The translations under genes were made by a program, and so were the position numbers. This document shows, piece by piece, positions 1 to 7,757 of a stretch of 18,167 nt of DNA. Under the pieces are notes generated by a model. That model did no database searches. It saw nothing but the letters and a program-made list of their open reading frames with translations, and had not been told where the DNA came from. The DNA comes from Verrucomicrobia bacterium TMED40 (GTDB lineage Bacteria; Verrucomicrobiota; Verrucomicrobiia; Opitutales; Seribacteraceae): NCBI GenBank assembly GCA_002167605.1, contig NHCT01000054.1, positions 2,229-20,395 of the forward strand, in the 5' to 3' direction. Position 1 is the first letter of the stretch. Each line of letters begins with the position of its first letter.

Positions 1-2093
1 CCACCGCCACCCATTCCACCATCTGAACCTCCGGTCATTCTCTGGATGGTTCCCTGTGTAACCTCGTAAAATTCAGTTTCCATAGGCTTTCCCTTAAAAG
101 AGCCCCCGGCTTTAGATATGGTCACTGCGGGGCCATCTATGTCAAAACTCCAGTTCACCGCTTGTGTGATGAATTCGATCATTTGACGCAAAGACATAGA
201 ATTCAGGGTAATCGTAACCTGAGGAGGTGGCTCATCGTTATCAGGCAAAACTACGATTTGTACGCCTTTCAAGGCGGGGTCCGATTCAGTAAGGTCAAAT
301 TGGCGAGCTTGTCTCATAAGCTCTGCAGCAACCTCCGGTAGGGGTGTTGCGAAGAATTGAACTCCGGATATTTGAATAAGATCTAGTTTTTCCTCCAGCT
401 TACTGGAACTTTCCTTTACATCTTGAATTTCTTCAACTTGCCTGTCAAAAACCTTTGGTCTTTCCCACTCTCGTTCGATCTCTTCGAGCATTTCTTGTCG
501 AGTCTTTAGATACCCCAAATAACTTTCCTGCTCTTTCATTTGTGAAATTCGCTTTAGCATTTCCTTGGCTTCAAAGTTTTCTGAAAATCTGGTCTCAATT
601 ACACGATAACTCTCGATCGCCCCAGTAAGGTCTCCGTTCACAAATTGCACCTTCGCTCTCATGAGTAATTCTTGCAACTGGGCCTGCTGCTCTTTCCAAT
701 TCGCAGTATATTCTGTTATATCCCGCTGAAAAGGATCCTTCATGTCATCCTCAAGTTTTTCCTCTTCTTTATCAGCAAGCCCAAGCTCTCTTTCAACGGC
801 TTTTGTTCCTCGGGTTTCCTTAAGTCCGGGCCTTCCGTAGGTCAGGGTATCTCCTTGAATGTCTCGATCCTGATAAAAAGAAGTTCTGAATGAATCCAAA
901 TGTTTTTTTGCCCCTTCCCAATCTTTATTTTCTCTTGCATCTTCAGCTTTTGATAAAAATAGGCGGTTTTTCATCAGGGCAGCTTCAAGAATTATCGGCC
1001 AAGTCAGAGTATTAGGTTCGAGAAAGTTTTTTATTTTGAAAAGGATTTCATCAGCTTTATCGTAGTTTTTCTTCTTTATTTCTGCCTTGGCATCATAAAG
1101 CATATTATCGGCGAGTTTGGCTTGTTCCTCGTTCTTTTCCTGTGCCTTCGCAATTTCGGCATCAAAGTCAATTTCTTGACCTGCACCCATTGTATCTGTT
1201 TCCGCTTTTCGACGTGAGTCTTCGATTTTCTTGTACTCCAAGACAAGTTTTTGCACATCGGATACCTGACCTCTAAGCATGGCTTCTCCCATTTTATACC
1301 AAACGACTTGCTGCTTCGCTTTGAAAAGATCACTTATTAAAGCTATCGTTGAGGTGTTAGCGGGTAAGTTGGCGAACGCCTCGTCAATATGGGCCAGAGC
1401 AAGATCATACCTAGCGTTTGCACTTTCATTTCTTGCTTTTAGCAAGAGTCTTTCAGCCTGCCTGGAGTAAAGAATTACCTTGGACTTTTCCTCCGCCATA
1501 AGTTTTTCTAAATCAGGCTTTGCATCATCGATTGGCAAACCCGCCTTGGCCCTAATTTCAGCCAAGTCTTTTTTGGCATTATCCAGCTCTTCTACCAAGC
1601 GACCAACCAGAGAAACATCCTTGGGCATTGCCGCATTCACTTGAACCTCTCTTTGAATTTTACGTTCACTTAATTCAAGAGCCACATTTTCTCGATATCT
1701 TTCCAAAAGCTTACTTGCCAGTGAAAAGTTCTTTTCTTTCATTGCTAAATTAGCACGAGCAAAATAAAGCCTCGTTTCCTCTTTTCGAATTTGCCTTAGG
1801 TAAAAACGGGATGAGTCGGTATCCTCAATTTTTTCCAATGCTTCAGTTGCAAGCTTTTGCGCCTCTGCCAAAGAACCGGCTGAAGACTTCTCTCTGATCT
1901 TCTCCAAAAGAGCCAATAGGTTGGTATCATTACCAATTCCGGATGATACTTTTTGATCATTTGCCTTAAGGATGGTTGGCGGTGTTTCCTGAGAAGGAAT
2001 AATGACGGTAGGTAATTCCACATCCGAAGATGACGCTGAAGAAATTCCAAACGCCAAAAGTAATAAAATACAAAAGACTGGTTTGAAATTCAT
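1..2093 (-). CDS. Secretin, Amuc_1098/PilQ-like outer membrane pore (partial, C-terminus off window)
   Basis: The frame is open from an ATG at 2093 to the left edge (697 codons, no stop), so the pore-forming beta domain lies outside the window. A signal peptide opens it (MNFKPVFCILLLLAFGISSA), followed by a very long charged alpha-helical region, about residues 45-555, with A/L/K/E-rich helical hairpins like TPR repeats. About residues 570-662 (roughly 386-110 in the window) look like an STN/N0 secretin domain: a segment ending QVTITLNSMSLRQMIEFI, then VNWSFDIDGPAVTIS. The chain then reads METEFYEVTQGTIQRM and enters a Gly-rich linker at the edge. It is the last gene of the 7169-to-1 cluster, 165 bp after the PilP-position gene. 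Known: the Amuc_1098 family is the outer membrane pore of the Akkermansia pilus-like system. Inferred: it forms the outer membrane channel for the upstream proteins. I am sure of the reading frame and fairly sure of the family. Confidence 0.85.
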   Translation of the reverse strand, partial: MNFKPVFCILLLLAFGISSASSSDVELPTVIIPSQETPPTILKANDQKVSSGIGNDTNLLALLEKIREKSSAGSLAEAQKLATEALEKIEDTDSSRFYLRQIRKEETRLYFARANLAMKEKNFSLASKLLERYRENVALELSERKIQREVQVNAAMPKDVSLVGRLVEELDNAKKDLAEIRAKAGLPIDDAKPDLEKLMAEEKSKVILYSRQAERLLLKARNESANARYDLALAHIDEAFANLPANTSTIALISDLFKAKQQVVWYKMGEAMLRGQVSDVQKLVLEYKKIEDSRRKAETDTMGAGQEIDFDAEIAKAQEKNEEQAKLADNMLYDAKAEIKKKNYDKADEILFKIKNFLEPNTLTWPIILEAALMKNRLFLSKAEDARENKDWEGAKKHLDSFRTSFYQDRDIQGDTLTYGRPGLKETRGTKAVERELGLADKEEEKLEDDMKDPFQRDITEYTANWKEQQAQLQELLMRAKVQFVNGDLTGAIESYRVIETRFSENFEAKEMLKRISQMKEQESYLGYLKTRQEMLEEIEREWERPKVFDRQVEEIQDVKESSSKLEEKLDLIQISGVQFFATPLPEVAAELMRQARQFDLTESDPALKGVQIVVLPDNDEPPPQVTITLNSMSLRQMIEFITQAVNWSFDIDGPAVTISKAGGSFKGKPMETEFYEVTQGTIQRMTGGSDGGMGGG

Positions 2094-2173
2094 AGGTTGT
2101 GAAATCTTTGTAAACATCAAATGAGGGGCAATTCTAAAAAGAATAGGGTTGTTGATGATTCCATCGAATACTT

Positions 2174-2202
2174 GGGTTTGGTCAACCTTGAAAACAAAAC
2201 CC
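2174..2202. repeat. Short imperfect inverted repeat between PilP-position and secretin genes
   Basis: GGGTTTGGT at 2174-2182 pairs with ACAAAACCC at 2194-2202 apart from one mismatch, leaving an 11-nt loop. It lies in the 165 bp gap, about 57 bp after the stop of the upstream gene. No T-run follows on the minus strand, so it is not a standard terminator; it might be an attenuating hairpin or an mRNA processing or stabilising structure, or chance. A second small palindrome, ATTCT/AGAAT, is at 2131-2144. Confidence 0.25.
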
Positions 2203-2258
2203 ACAGAGGTAAATATTTATGTAAACAGTAATTGCCAGATGACAACACGCTTTCCGTA

Positions 2259-3557
2259 TTAAAGTGGATTGACTGGGGACAATGAAAGTATAATTTTCTG
2301 AGGCGGTTGCGTAATCATACCCTCTTTTGAAATGAGTACGCTTTTGCCTTCAATATCAATCTTCTCTATCTGGTATCTCCTGCTTTCATGCTCAAAAGCA
2401 GTACCATTTTGATCTTCAGAAAATTCAAACTCTTTCATTGGAAGGCCGGGCAGAACAAAACGTAACTTAATGCTGTAATCTCCGGCAAAAACTTCTTTCA
2501 TGAGACTGTTTATTTCAAAGGGGTTAGTATCTAACTTATGATCCCTGACCATTGCCCTTCCTACAAGCATGCTACCACCTGATTTTGTTTTTAATTGTTG
2601 AACTGTGAAGTACTCGATGGAAACTTTTGCGTCAGGATGATTTTTTTCACATTCTACCAAAGATGATTCTCCTGCTTTGCGACCAAGATTTGGCCTGTAT
2701 GTTTTACCCACCTCAAGGCGATTAAAAACATTTTGTTTAGAATTAGGCGATATGAGGGTGTTTAGGTCTTCAAAATATGGGGTGTTTCCGATCCATCTCT
2801 TAAGTACATGAGGATATGGACGTTGAGAGAAATCTATTAATTCGAGCCCGAAAGGTTCTTTTTCGTTTTCTTCAATGGGTTCTTCTGGCAATTTCGCAGT
2901 AAGTCTACCATTCACAAGATAAATAACAGGGGGAGTAAAAGTGTCATAAATCGAAGCGTTCGTATCTTCAGATTTCTTTTGCCATTTTACCCTCTGCGAC
3001 AGATCATCTTGGGGTTTACTAAATTTCTTTGGTTGGTATGTGCTTATGGTTGCCTTTTCTAAATCTATCGAAGTGGCAGAAGGTCCAAGTGAATAGATTC
3101 CGCTCCCACTAATTTTTTCCACTTTTGAAAAGGCAATTGATTTTGTCCCGTCTTCAGCATCGACATTTATGGTGCCTTTTCGGTTTTTCCAACCACTCTT
3201 AATAAATAAGTCTTGGTTGGGGGAGACTCTGCCTTCTATTTTCATCCCGTCATTAAGAACAACCAAGAGTTTCGATCGTTTCTTGAAAGAGGCACTCTCA
3301 ACCACTATTTGCTCAGTTTTTCCAGATTCTAAGGTCGCGAAAATAAAGTTTCCCGGCATAAGCTCAATATTTCCTAAGAAGGTAATTTCCACATTCGATT
3401 TATTTTTTTGAATCTCAAAAAAGCTGTTTCTAGAATAATCCTTTTTGAGATTGTCGTTATCATCTTCGAAAAGAAAATGGACGACGAAGATACCAATCAA
3501 AAGAAACAGTGATAGAGCTAAAATGATTTTTTCGTAATGAGCTTTTAGAATCTTCAT
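2259..3557 (-). CDS. Amuc_1099-like pilus-system protein, occupying the PilP position
   Basis: A 432-residue protein with a single N-terminal membrane anchor (about residues 10-30, IILALSLFLLIGIFVVHFLF) and a periplasmic remainder rich in predicted beta strands. Residues 54-155 look like one beta domain. After a Lys/Pro-rich linker, DTFTPPVIYLVNGRL (about 205-219) and FGLELIDFSQRPYPHVL (236-252) begin a second. The C-terminus (about 377-410, containing RRYQIEKIDIEGKSVLI) reads like the small beta domain that PilP and GspC proteins present to a secretin. Its ATG overlaps the stop of the upstream PilO-type gene in an ATGA at 3554-3557, so the two are translationally coupled. Placement between PilO-like and secretin genes supports a PilP-equivalent role, but PilP is usually an under-200-residue lipoprotein and no lipobox is seen here. 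The functional assignment is inference from synteny. Confidence 0.75.
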   Translation of the reverse strand: MKILKAHYEKIILALSLFLLIGIFVVHFLFEDDNDNLKKDYSRNSFFEIQKNKSNVEITFLGNIELMPGNFIFATLESGKTEQIVVESASFKKRSKLLVVLNDGMKIEGRVSPNQDLFIKSGWKNRKGTINVDAEDGTKSIAFSKVEKISGSGIYSLGPSATSIDLEKATISTYQPKKFSKPQDDLSQRVKWQKKSEDTNASIYDTFTPPVIYLVNGRLTAKLPEEPIEENEKEPFGLELIDFSQRPYPHVLKRWIGNTPYFEDLNTLISPNSKQNVFNRLEVGKTYRPNLGRKAGESSLVECEKNHPDAKVSIEYFTVQQLKTKSGGSMLVGRAMVRDHKLDTNPFEINSLMKEVFAGDYSIKLRFVLPGLPMKEFEFSEDQNGTAFEHESRRYQIEKIDIEGKSVLISKEGMITQPPQKIILSLSPVNPL

Positions 3558-4669
3558 TTCAAAAGAAATTCTTTTGTTTTTCTAACGAGATCTTCATTCC
3601 CCGAATCAATGAGAAATTTATCGAAGATCTCTACATCAATATCTTCCCAAAAAAACTTATTTTCATAGAGTGCTAGTATGCCTTTTCGTGTAGTTTTAAG
3701 GTACTCTATCAGAATAGTAAAATCAGACTTTACATCAGTAACAATTGGTAAAAGTTTCTTTGCACTGTTTTTATCTTCATTACTTTCCCCGAATGTAGGT
3801 GAATTTTCGCTCCCTTGGAAGGAAGAGAATTGAGTATCACCAAGCAATCTTTCCACTCTTAGGTTACGTACGAGAAAAGGAGGCCTGAGTTGATTAATAA
3901 ATAGGCGAGCATGTGAAGTATGTGATCTGAATTTCAGCTCAAAAACGAAACTTTCTAATGCAACATTACTTCTTAGTAAGAAATTATTCTTACCTTCGAG
4001 GTTAATTTTGTCAGAGCCTATGTGTTTGTTGTCAGTTGGACCAACTGCTTCCCTTTTAATTTCCAAAAGAAAAAGGGAGTGTAATTTGTTGGTTGAATTG
4101 CAGAGCAGGCTAACTATCTCTTTAATTATCTTTCCTTGAATACTCAAACTCTTTGATTCATTACTGTCAATGCTGGGCCAGAAACCGTCGTAGGATGAAA
4201 GACCAAACCCATAAGATTTCACTTCCCCCTCAGTACCTCCGGTAAAGCCTGTATCAAATGAGTTCAAGGAGGACGGTAAGTTCAGGTTTGCCACTTCACA
4301 TTGGTTCTTTAGGCTAGTGAAAAGTTTGGTGATTTCAGCATTAACGGATTCAGAAGATTGTTGTTCCCAATTAGAATAATGATTTTCCTTTTCATTAAGG
4401 AGTGTTCCCCAATATATCTGCTGTTCCTTTTCCACCTTGGCAAGATTTTCCAAATCTTTGACGGCAGATTTATAATCTAAATCAAGCGATGAATAAAGTG
4501 AAGTTTCTTCATTAATAGAATCTATTTTTTTGTTTAGCTGAGAAAGTTTAGCCATGGATTCTTTAATTTCTTTTGATGAAGAATAGCTAAGATAAAATAG
4601 CGTACTAAAAACTATTATTAATAAAAGTACTATTAAATTAAACAGTTTATGCTGTTTTATAAAATTCAT
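3554..4669 (-). CDS. Amuc_1100-like PilO-type inner membrane protein
   Basis: A 371-residue protein with an N-terminal transmembrane helix (residues 10-29), a coiled-coil stretch (about 33-120) and a periplasmic alpha/beta domain. Landmarks parallel Amuc_1100 as I remember it: LFTSLKNQCEVANLNLP (117-132), then a helix IIKEIVSLLCNSTNKLHSLF (181-200), then ESFVFELKFRSHTSHARLFI (239-258) leading into the strand FLVRNLRVERL (265-275), and a late strand FTILIEYLKTT (317-327). This is the doubled ferredoxin-like arrangement of PilN/PilO. It is about 50 residues longer than Amuc_1100 (317 residues), mainly because of a tail after residue 328. It starts 1 bp after the PilM-PilN stop and overlaps the next gene by 4 bp. 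Known: Amuc_1100 is the abundant Akkermansia outer-surface protein linked to TLR2 signalling. Any host effect for this homologue is not implied by the sequence. Confidence 0.82.
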   Translation of the reverse strand: MNFIKQHKLFNLIVLLLIIVFSTLFYLSYSSSKEIKESMAKLSQLNKKIDSINEETSLYSSLDLDYKSAVKDLENLAKVEKEQQIYWGTLLNEKENHYSNWEQQSSESVNAEITKLFTSLKNQCEVANLNLPSSLNSFDTGFTGGTEGEVKSYGFGLSSYDGFWPSIDSNESKSLSIQGKIIKEIVSLLCNSTNKLHSLFLLEIKREAVGPTDNKHIGSDKINLEGKNNFLLRSNVALESFVFELKFRSHTSHARLFINQLRPPFLVRNLRVERLLGDTQFSSFQGSENSPTFGESNEDKNSAKKLLPIVTDVKSDFTILIEYLKTTRKGILALYENKFFWEDIDVEIFDKFLIDSGNEDLVRKTKEFLLK

Positions 4670-4670
4670 A

Positions 4671-6443
4671 TTAAAAGTTTAGCGTGAATTCATAAGAAAA
4701 ATGGGTAAAGTAACGATTAAATAAATCTCCCTTCCCATCTATGCTAAATATCTTATCATTTACTTTGGTGATTTGGGGAATATCCTGCAATCGTTGTGTT
4801 AATGCTTGTTGTTTTTTACTATTCAAATCGATGAGTATTTCCCTGAAGCGAGCAGTGTTGTCGTGATCCACCTCATCATATTCCTCTACCTTTACAAGAT
4901 ACCTGCCTGTAAGTTTTAGTTTAAATGTGGGTGTTTGCCTCATTGAGGTTCTTGTGTTTCGATTGTTTGGAGAATTTGCTGTTTCCTGAAGAATGTGAAA
5001 TTCATCATACCATGTATCTTGGACATATTCTTCCGAAATTGTATTTTGTAGATTGTTAATCAGGTTTATAACACTCCAGCAAGAATTCTGAGTTCGGAAA
5101 TACGGTTCGCTTAATGTGAAAACTTCGTAGGTTAATTTATCGATAAAGTTAAAATCTTTTTGTTTTTCTGATATTTCTGATAGTGATTTTTCTTCGTTTT
5201 TTAAAAGATTGTTAGTGTTTTTCTGTTTTACATTTATTGAATCAAGTTCATTTAAATTTGAAAGGTAAGAAGGCAGTGGTAAGAGCGAGATAACAAATGC
5301 TGAAATTGCGATAAAAGGCAGTTTTTTTCGCAAGCCTAAGTGAGATATTTTCGCAGATGGTAATAGATTTAATGTTTTTACAAAATCTTTGTTTTCATCT
5401 GAGAAAAGGTTCGATGCTAAACCTATTGGTTCGCTAAATACGAAAGGCAAAAGGCTTTGCATACCTTCGGGAATACCTTTTCCTAAAGTGAGTGCTTTTA
5501 CTGGATCGAAATAATCGATATCTAGTTGTTGCGTTTGGCTTATATATTCAGGAAGTCTATTTAAAAGCGACCCTCTTCCGGTAAGAAATATTTTTCGTGG
5601 TGACCTTCCCTTTTTTACTCTTTTGTATGTGACTATTGAGCGTGTAATTTCTTGGCTGGTCCGAGCAAGAAATTGTTTTGTGCAAGATTCCATTACTTGA
5701 ATATTGGGATCTTCGGGTGAAAAAACTACATCGCCTGAAAAATAACCTTTCTTGAGTTCCTCTGCTTTGGGGAAACTTATCCCTAAATTATCAGACAAGT
5801 TTTGCGTAAGGGCATTACCTCCTATGGCTATATTTCTAACCAAAAAGCCCGTAGGATTAATAAACAGCAGGTTTGTTGATTTTGCACCTACATTTACGAT
5901 TAATGTTTCGGGAGATGACTGGTCCAATTCTTTCATGGTTGCCTTGAGTGCATTGAAGTCCAGTACGGGTGCTGGGGTTATTTGAATTGGGTTTAGCCCA
6001 ATCCCAACAACCCTTTCGCAAAATGATTCAGCAACCTCAGGCTTAACCGCAAAAGCTAAAATCTCTTGCTCCACCCCATCATCATCAATGACCTGATAAT
6101 CCCAAATTAATTCCGATAGCGGAAACGGCATTTTCTGGGAAAGCTCAAAGGCCACAATCTTAGCTTGTTTTTCAATTTCTACTTTTGGAACCCTAATCGT
6201 TTTGGTTAGCAAAAGACTGCCCGGAAAAATGATTCTCGCGTCTCCCTTGAGCTTCATTTTTTCACCGAGCCTCTCGATACTTTCTGTAACTGAATCTAGC
6301 CACTGAGAATCATTGGAGTAATCGTGGCTCAGGGTTTCCATTTCTGCGTACTCCAACACCGTTGTGTCCCCATCCGAAATGAAAATCCCCCCTGTTATAT
6401 GGGAATTTCCGCAATTTATAATGATTTCTCTTCTCTTAGCCAC
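4671..6443 (-). CDS. pilM: Amuc_1101-like PilM-PilN fusion (actin-like ATPase fold plus membrane half)
   Basis: A 590-residue protein. Residues 1-355 are the PilM/FtsA-like actin fold: TLIVNVGAKSTNLLFI (180-195, phosphate-2 region), FLVRNIAIGGNALTQNL (200-216), then GISFPKAEELK (221-231), and the adenosine-motif region KIFLTGRGSLLNRLPEYI (284-301). Residues 356-362 read TLNLLPS, the signature PilN uses to dock onto PilM, followed by a basic stretch and a transmembrane helix (375-393), a coiled coil (about 395-432) and a PilN-like periplasmic domain to residue 590. The actin half is therefore cytoplasmic and the C-terminal half periplasmic. Odd: Asn10 and Asn184 occupy the nucleotide-binding positions usually held by an acidic residue. 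The gene is preceded by the Amuc_1102-like gene (54 bp gap) and followed 1 bp later by the PilO-type gene. Fusion and family are well supported; loss of ATPase activity is only a possibility. Confidence 0.88.
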   Translation of the reverse strand: MAKRREIIINCGNSHITGGIFISDGDTTVLEYAEMETLSHDYSNDSQWLDSVTESIERLGEKMKLKGDARIIFPGSLLLTKTIRVPKVEIEKQAKIVAFELSQKMPFPLSELIWDYQVIDDDGVEQEILAFAVKPEVAESFCERVVGIGLNPIQITPAPVLDFNALKATMKELDQSSPETLIVNVGAKSTNLLFINPTGFLVRNIAIGGNALTQNLSDNLGISFPKAEELKKGYFSGDVVFSPEDPNIQVMESCTKQFLARTSQEITRSIVTYKRVKKGRSPRKIFLTGRGSLLNRLPEYISQTQQLDIDYFDPVKALTLGKGIPEGMQSLLPFVFSEPIGLASNLFSDENKDFVKTLNLLPSAKISHLGLRKKLPFIAISAFVISLLPLPSYLSNLNELDSINVKQKNTNNLLKNEEKSLSEISEKQKDFNFIDKLTYEVFTLSEPYFRTQNSCWSVINLINNLQNTISEEYVQDTWYDEFHILQETANSPNNRNTRTSMRQTPTFKLKLTGRYLVKVEEYDEVDHDNTARFREILIDLNSKKQQALTQRLQDIPQITKVNDKIFSIDGKGDLFNRYFTHFSYEFTLNF

Positions 6444-6497
6444 TGATAAATGTCATTTCATTGAGCAAAGGTATCTTTATGGATATCAGTTATTAAC

Positions 6498-7169
6498 CTA
6501 ATTATCGGTTAGTTTGACCGGGCCCGTTCCATCAAGATAGTTTATGCTGACCGCATGAGCAGGTATGAGGACTCCATTGTTTCTTTCGCTATTGGCTTTT
6601 GCCTGCTCTTTGAACTTTTCTAGGATTTCTTCATCACGGTATTTTTCGAAAAATATTGAGTTGCTCATTTCGAAGGTGTTCCCATCTGAAGTAATTTCTA
6701 CTGCATATCCAATCAGATTAACATATCCGGTTAGGAATCCATCTCTTTCAGCAACCAATGTAGGAAATAAAAAGAATGCGTTTTTGGTAGCCCTGTCGAT
6801 CTCCACCGTGGTGAATTCCACCTCTGAACTGTAATATTGATAATATTGAGCGTCTGTGAGGTTTTGGGATCGAAGCAACTTCTTTTTGAACTCATTGCTA
6901 AAGCAGAGGTATACCTTCACTTTGAGATTATCCAAATATTCCGGGTTGTAGGCAGTATCCACCGAGGTGGGCCGGCTTGCAGAACCACCCGCCAATTTTG
7001 GGTGGGCCACCATATTGAAAGGCACAGTCACTTTTAACCACATATCCGAATCCTTCACCACTGTTACCTTGTTAGCCATCTTTACAATTTGATCTTCGAC
7101 CGCGCTGGAGGTGGAAAATGCAAAAAGGATGGTAATAAGCAGAAGGAAATGATAGCAGGTCTTTTTCAT
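6498..7169 (-). CDS. Amuc_1102-like secreted pilus-system protein
   Basis: A 223-residue protein with a clear Sec signal peptide (KKTC at the N-terminus, hydrophobic core 7-19, cleavage likely after SSA at residue 23). The mature part alternates short strands, for example DMWLKVTVPFNMVAH (42-56) and LDNLKVKVYLCFS (79-91), and later AFFLFPTLVAERDG (131-144) and LTGYVNLIGYAVEI (146-159), then a charged helix (about 175-195). This fits the immunoglobulin-like fold reported for Amuc_1102, although I cannot align it residue by residue. It is first in the minus-strand cluster, 54 bp ahead of PilM-PilN, the same position as in Akkermansia. No type III or class II pilin cleavage motif is visible, so it is probably not a canonical type IV pilin. 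The 73 bp divergent gap to the NUDIX gene must hold its promoter; no convincing -35/-10 pair or Shine-Dalgarno sequence was found. Confidence 0.72.
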   Translation of the reverse strand: MKKTCYHFLLLITILFAFSTSSAVEDQIVKMANKVTVVKDSDMWLKVTVPFNMVAHPKLAGGSASRPTSVDTAYNPEYLDNLKVKVYLCFSNEFKKKLLRSQNLTDAQYYQYYSSEVEFTTVEIDRATKNAFFLFPTLVAERDGFLTGYVNLIGYAVEITSDGNTFEMSNSIFFEKYRDEEILEKFKEQAKANSERNNGVLIPAHAVSINYLDGTGPVKLTDN

Positions 7170-7242
7170 GGGTATTGGGGGGTTTGAATTTATGACCTTA
7201 TATCCTTCCTTTACTTACAAGATGAAAACAAGCTTAAATTAA

Positions 7243-7728
7243 ATGCACCTAAAGTTATCTTGCTTATTGTTCATAAAACGCAAAGACGGCAAAATCCTTT
7301 TGCTAAAGCGTAATAAATCGCCAAATAAGGGCTTGTGGAGTCCACCCGGAGGTAAGTTTGATCTCTCTTCTGGCGAATCCCCTTTCGAATGTGCAAAAAG
7401 AGAGGCTTTGGAGGAAACCGGTTTGATTCTTGAAGATAATGACCTTAGAATCTTCGGCTATGTTTCCGAAAAAAATTACCAAAACTCGGGTCATTGGCTG
7501 ATGTTTCTATTCGAGTGCAGAAAGTTCATTGAAAATACTCCGAAATGTTTTGATGAGGGATCCTTTGCCTTTTTCAACCGCTTGGAAATAGATTCTCTTT
7601 CGATACCCCCAACCGATCATGAGTTCGTTTGGCCGTTTTACGACAAGAAAGAACTTGGTTTTTGGGGATTACGAGCAGATTGTTCTGAATCAACACCTAA
7701 AATAAAGATTGAAGCTTCGCCTTCTTAA
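7243..7728 (+). CDS. NUDIX hydrolase
   Basis: A 161-residue protein with a NUDIX domain from about residue 6. The NUDIX box is recognisable at GGKFDLSSGESPFECAK followed by REALEETGL, which gives the E-x7-REUxEExGU part exactly, with the metal-binding Glu pair in EET. The spacing between the first Gly and the next Glu is two residues longer than the classical Gx5E, because of the inserted DLSS turn. NUDIX enzymes cleave nucleoside diphosphates linked to another group; the substrate here cannot be told. The start is fixed by a TAA immediately before the ATG in the same frame. The stop is 29 bp from the pyruvate dehydrogenase E1 alpha gene on the same strand, so the genes are probably co-transcribed. 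No Shine-Dalgarno sequence is evident. Confidence 0.85.
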   Translation: MHLKLSCLLFIKRKDGKILLLKRNKSPNKGLWSPPGGKFDLSSGESPFECAKREALEETGLILEDNDLRIFGYVSEKNYQNSGHWLMFLFECRKFIENTPKCFDEGSFAFFNRLEIDSLSIPPTDHEFVWPFYDKKELGFWGLRADCSESTPKIKIEASPS

Positions 7729-7757
7729 AACGATAATACTTTTTCGATTTTAATACT

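Noticed and set aside
672..893. 73-codon plus-strand ORF
   Set aside because: Antisense shadow of the secretin frame, which stays open for nearly 700 codons and has a signal peptide and N0-like domain.
7222..7242. Six-codon upstream ORF ending directly at the NUDIX start
   Set aside because: In frame and ending in TAA right before the ATG, but too short and without a ribosome site to claim a leader peptide.
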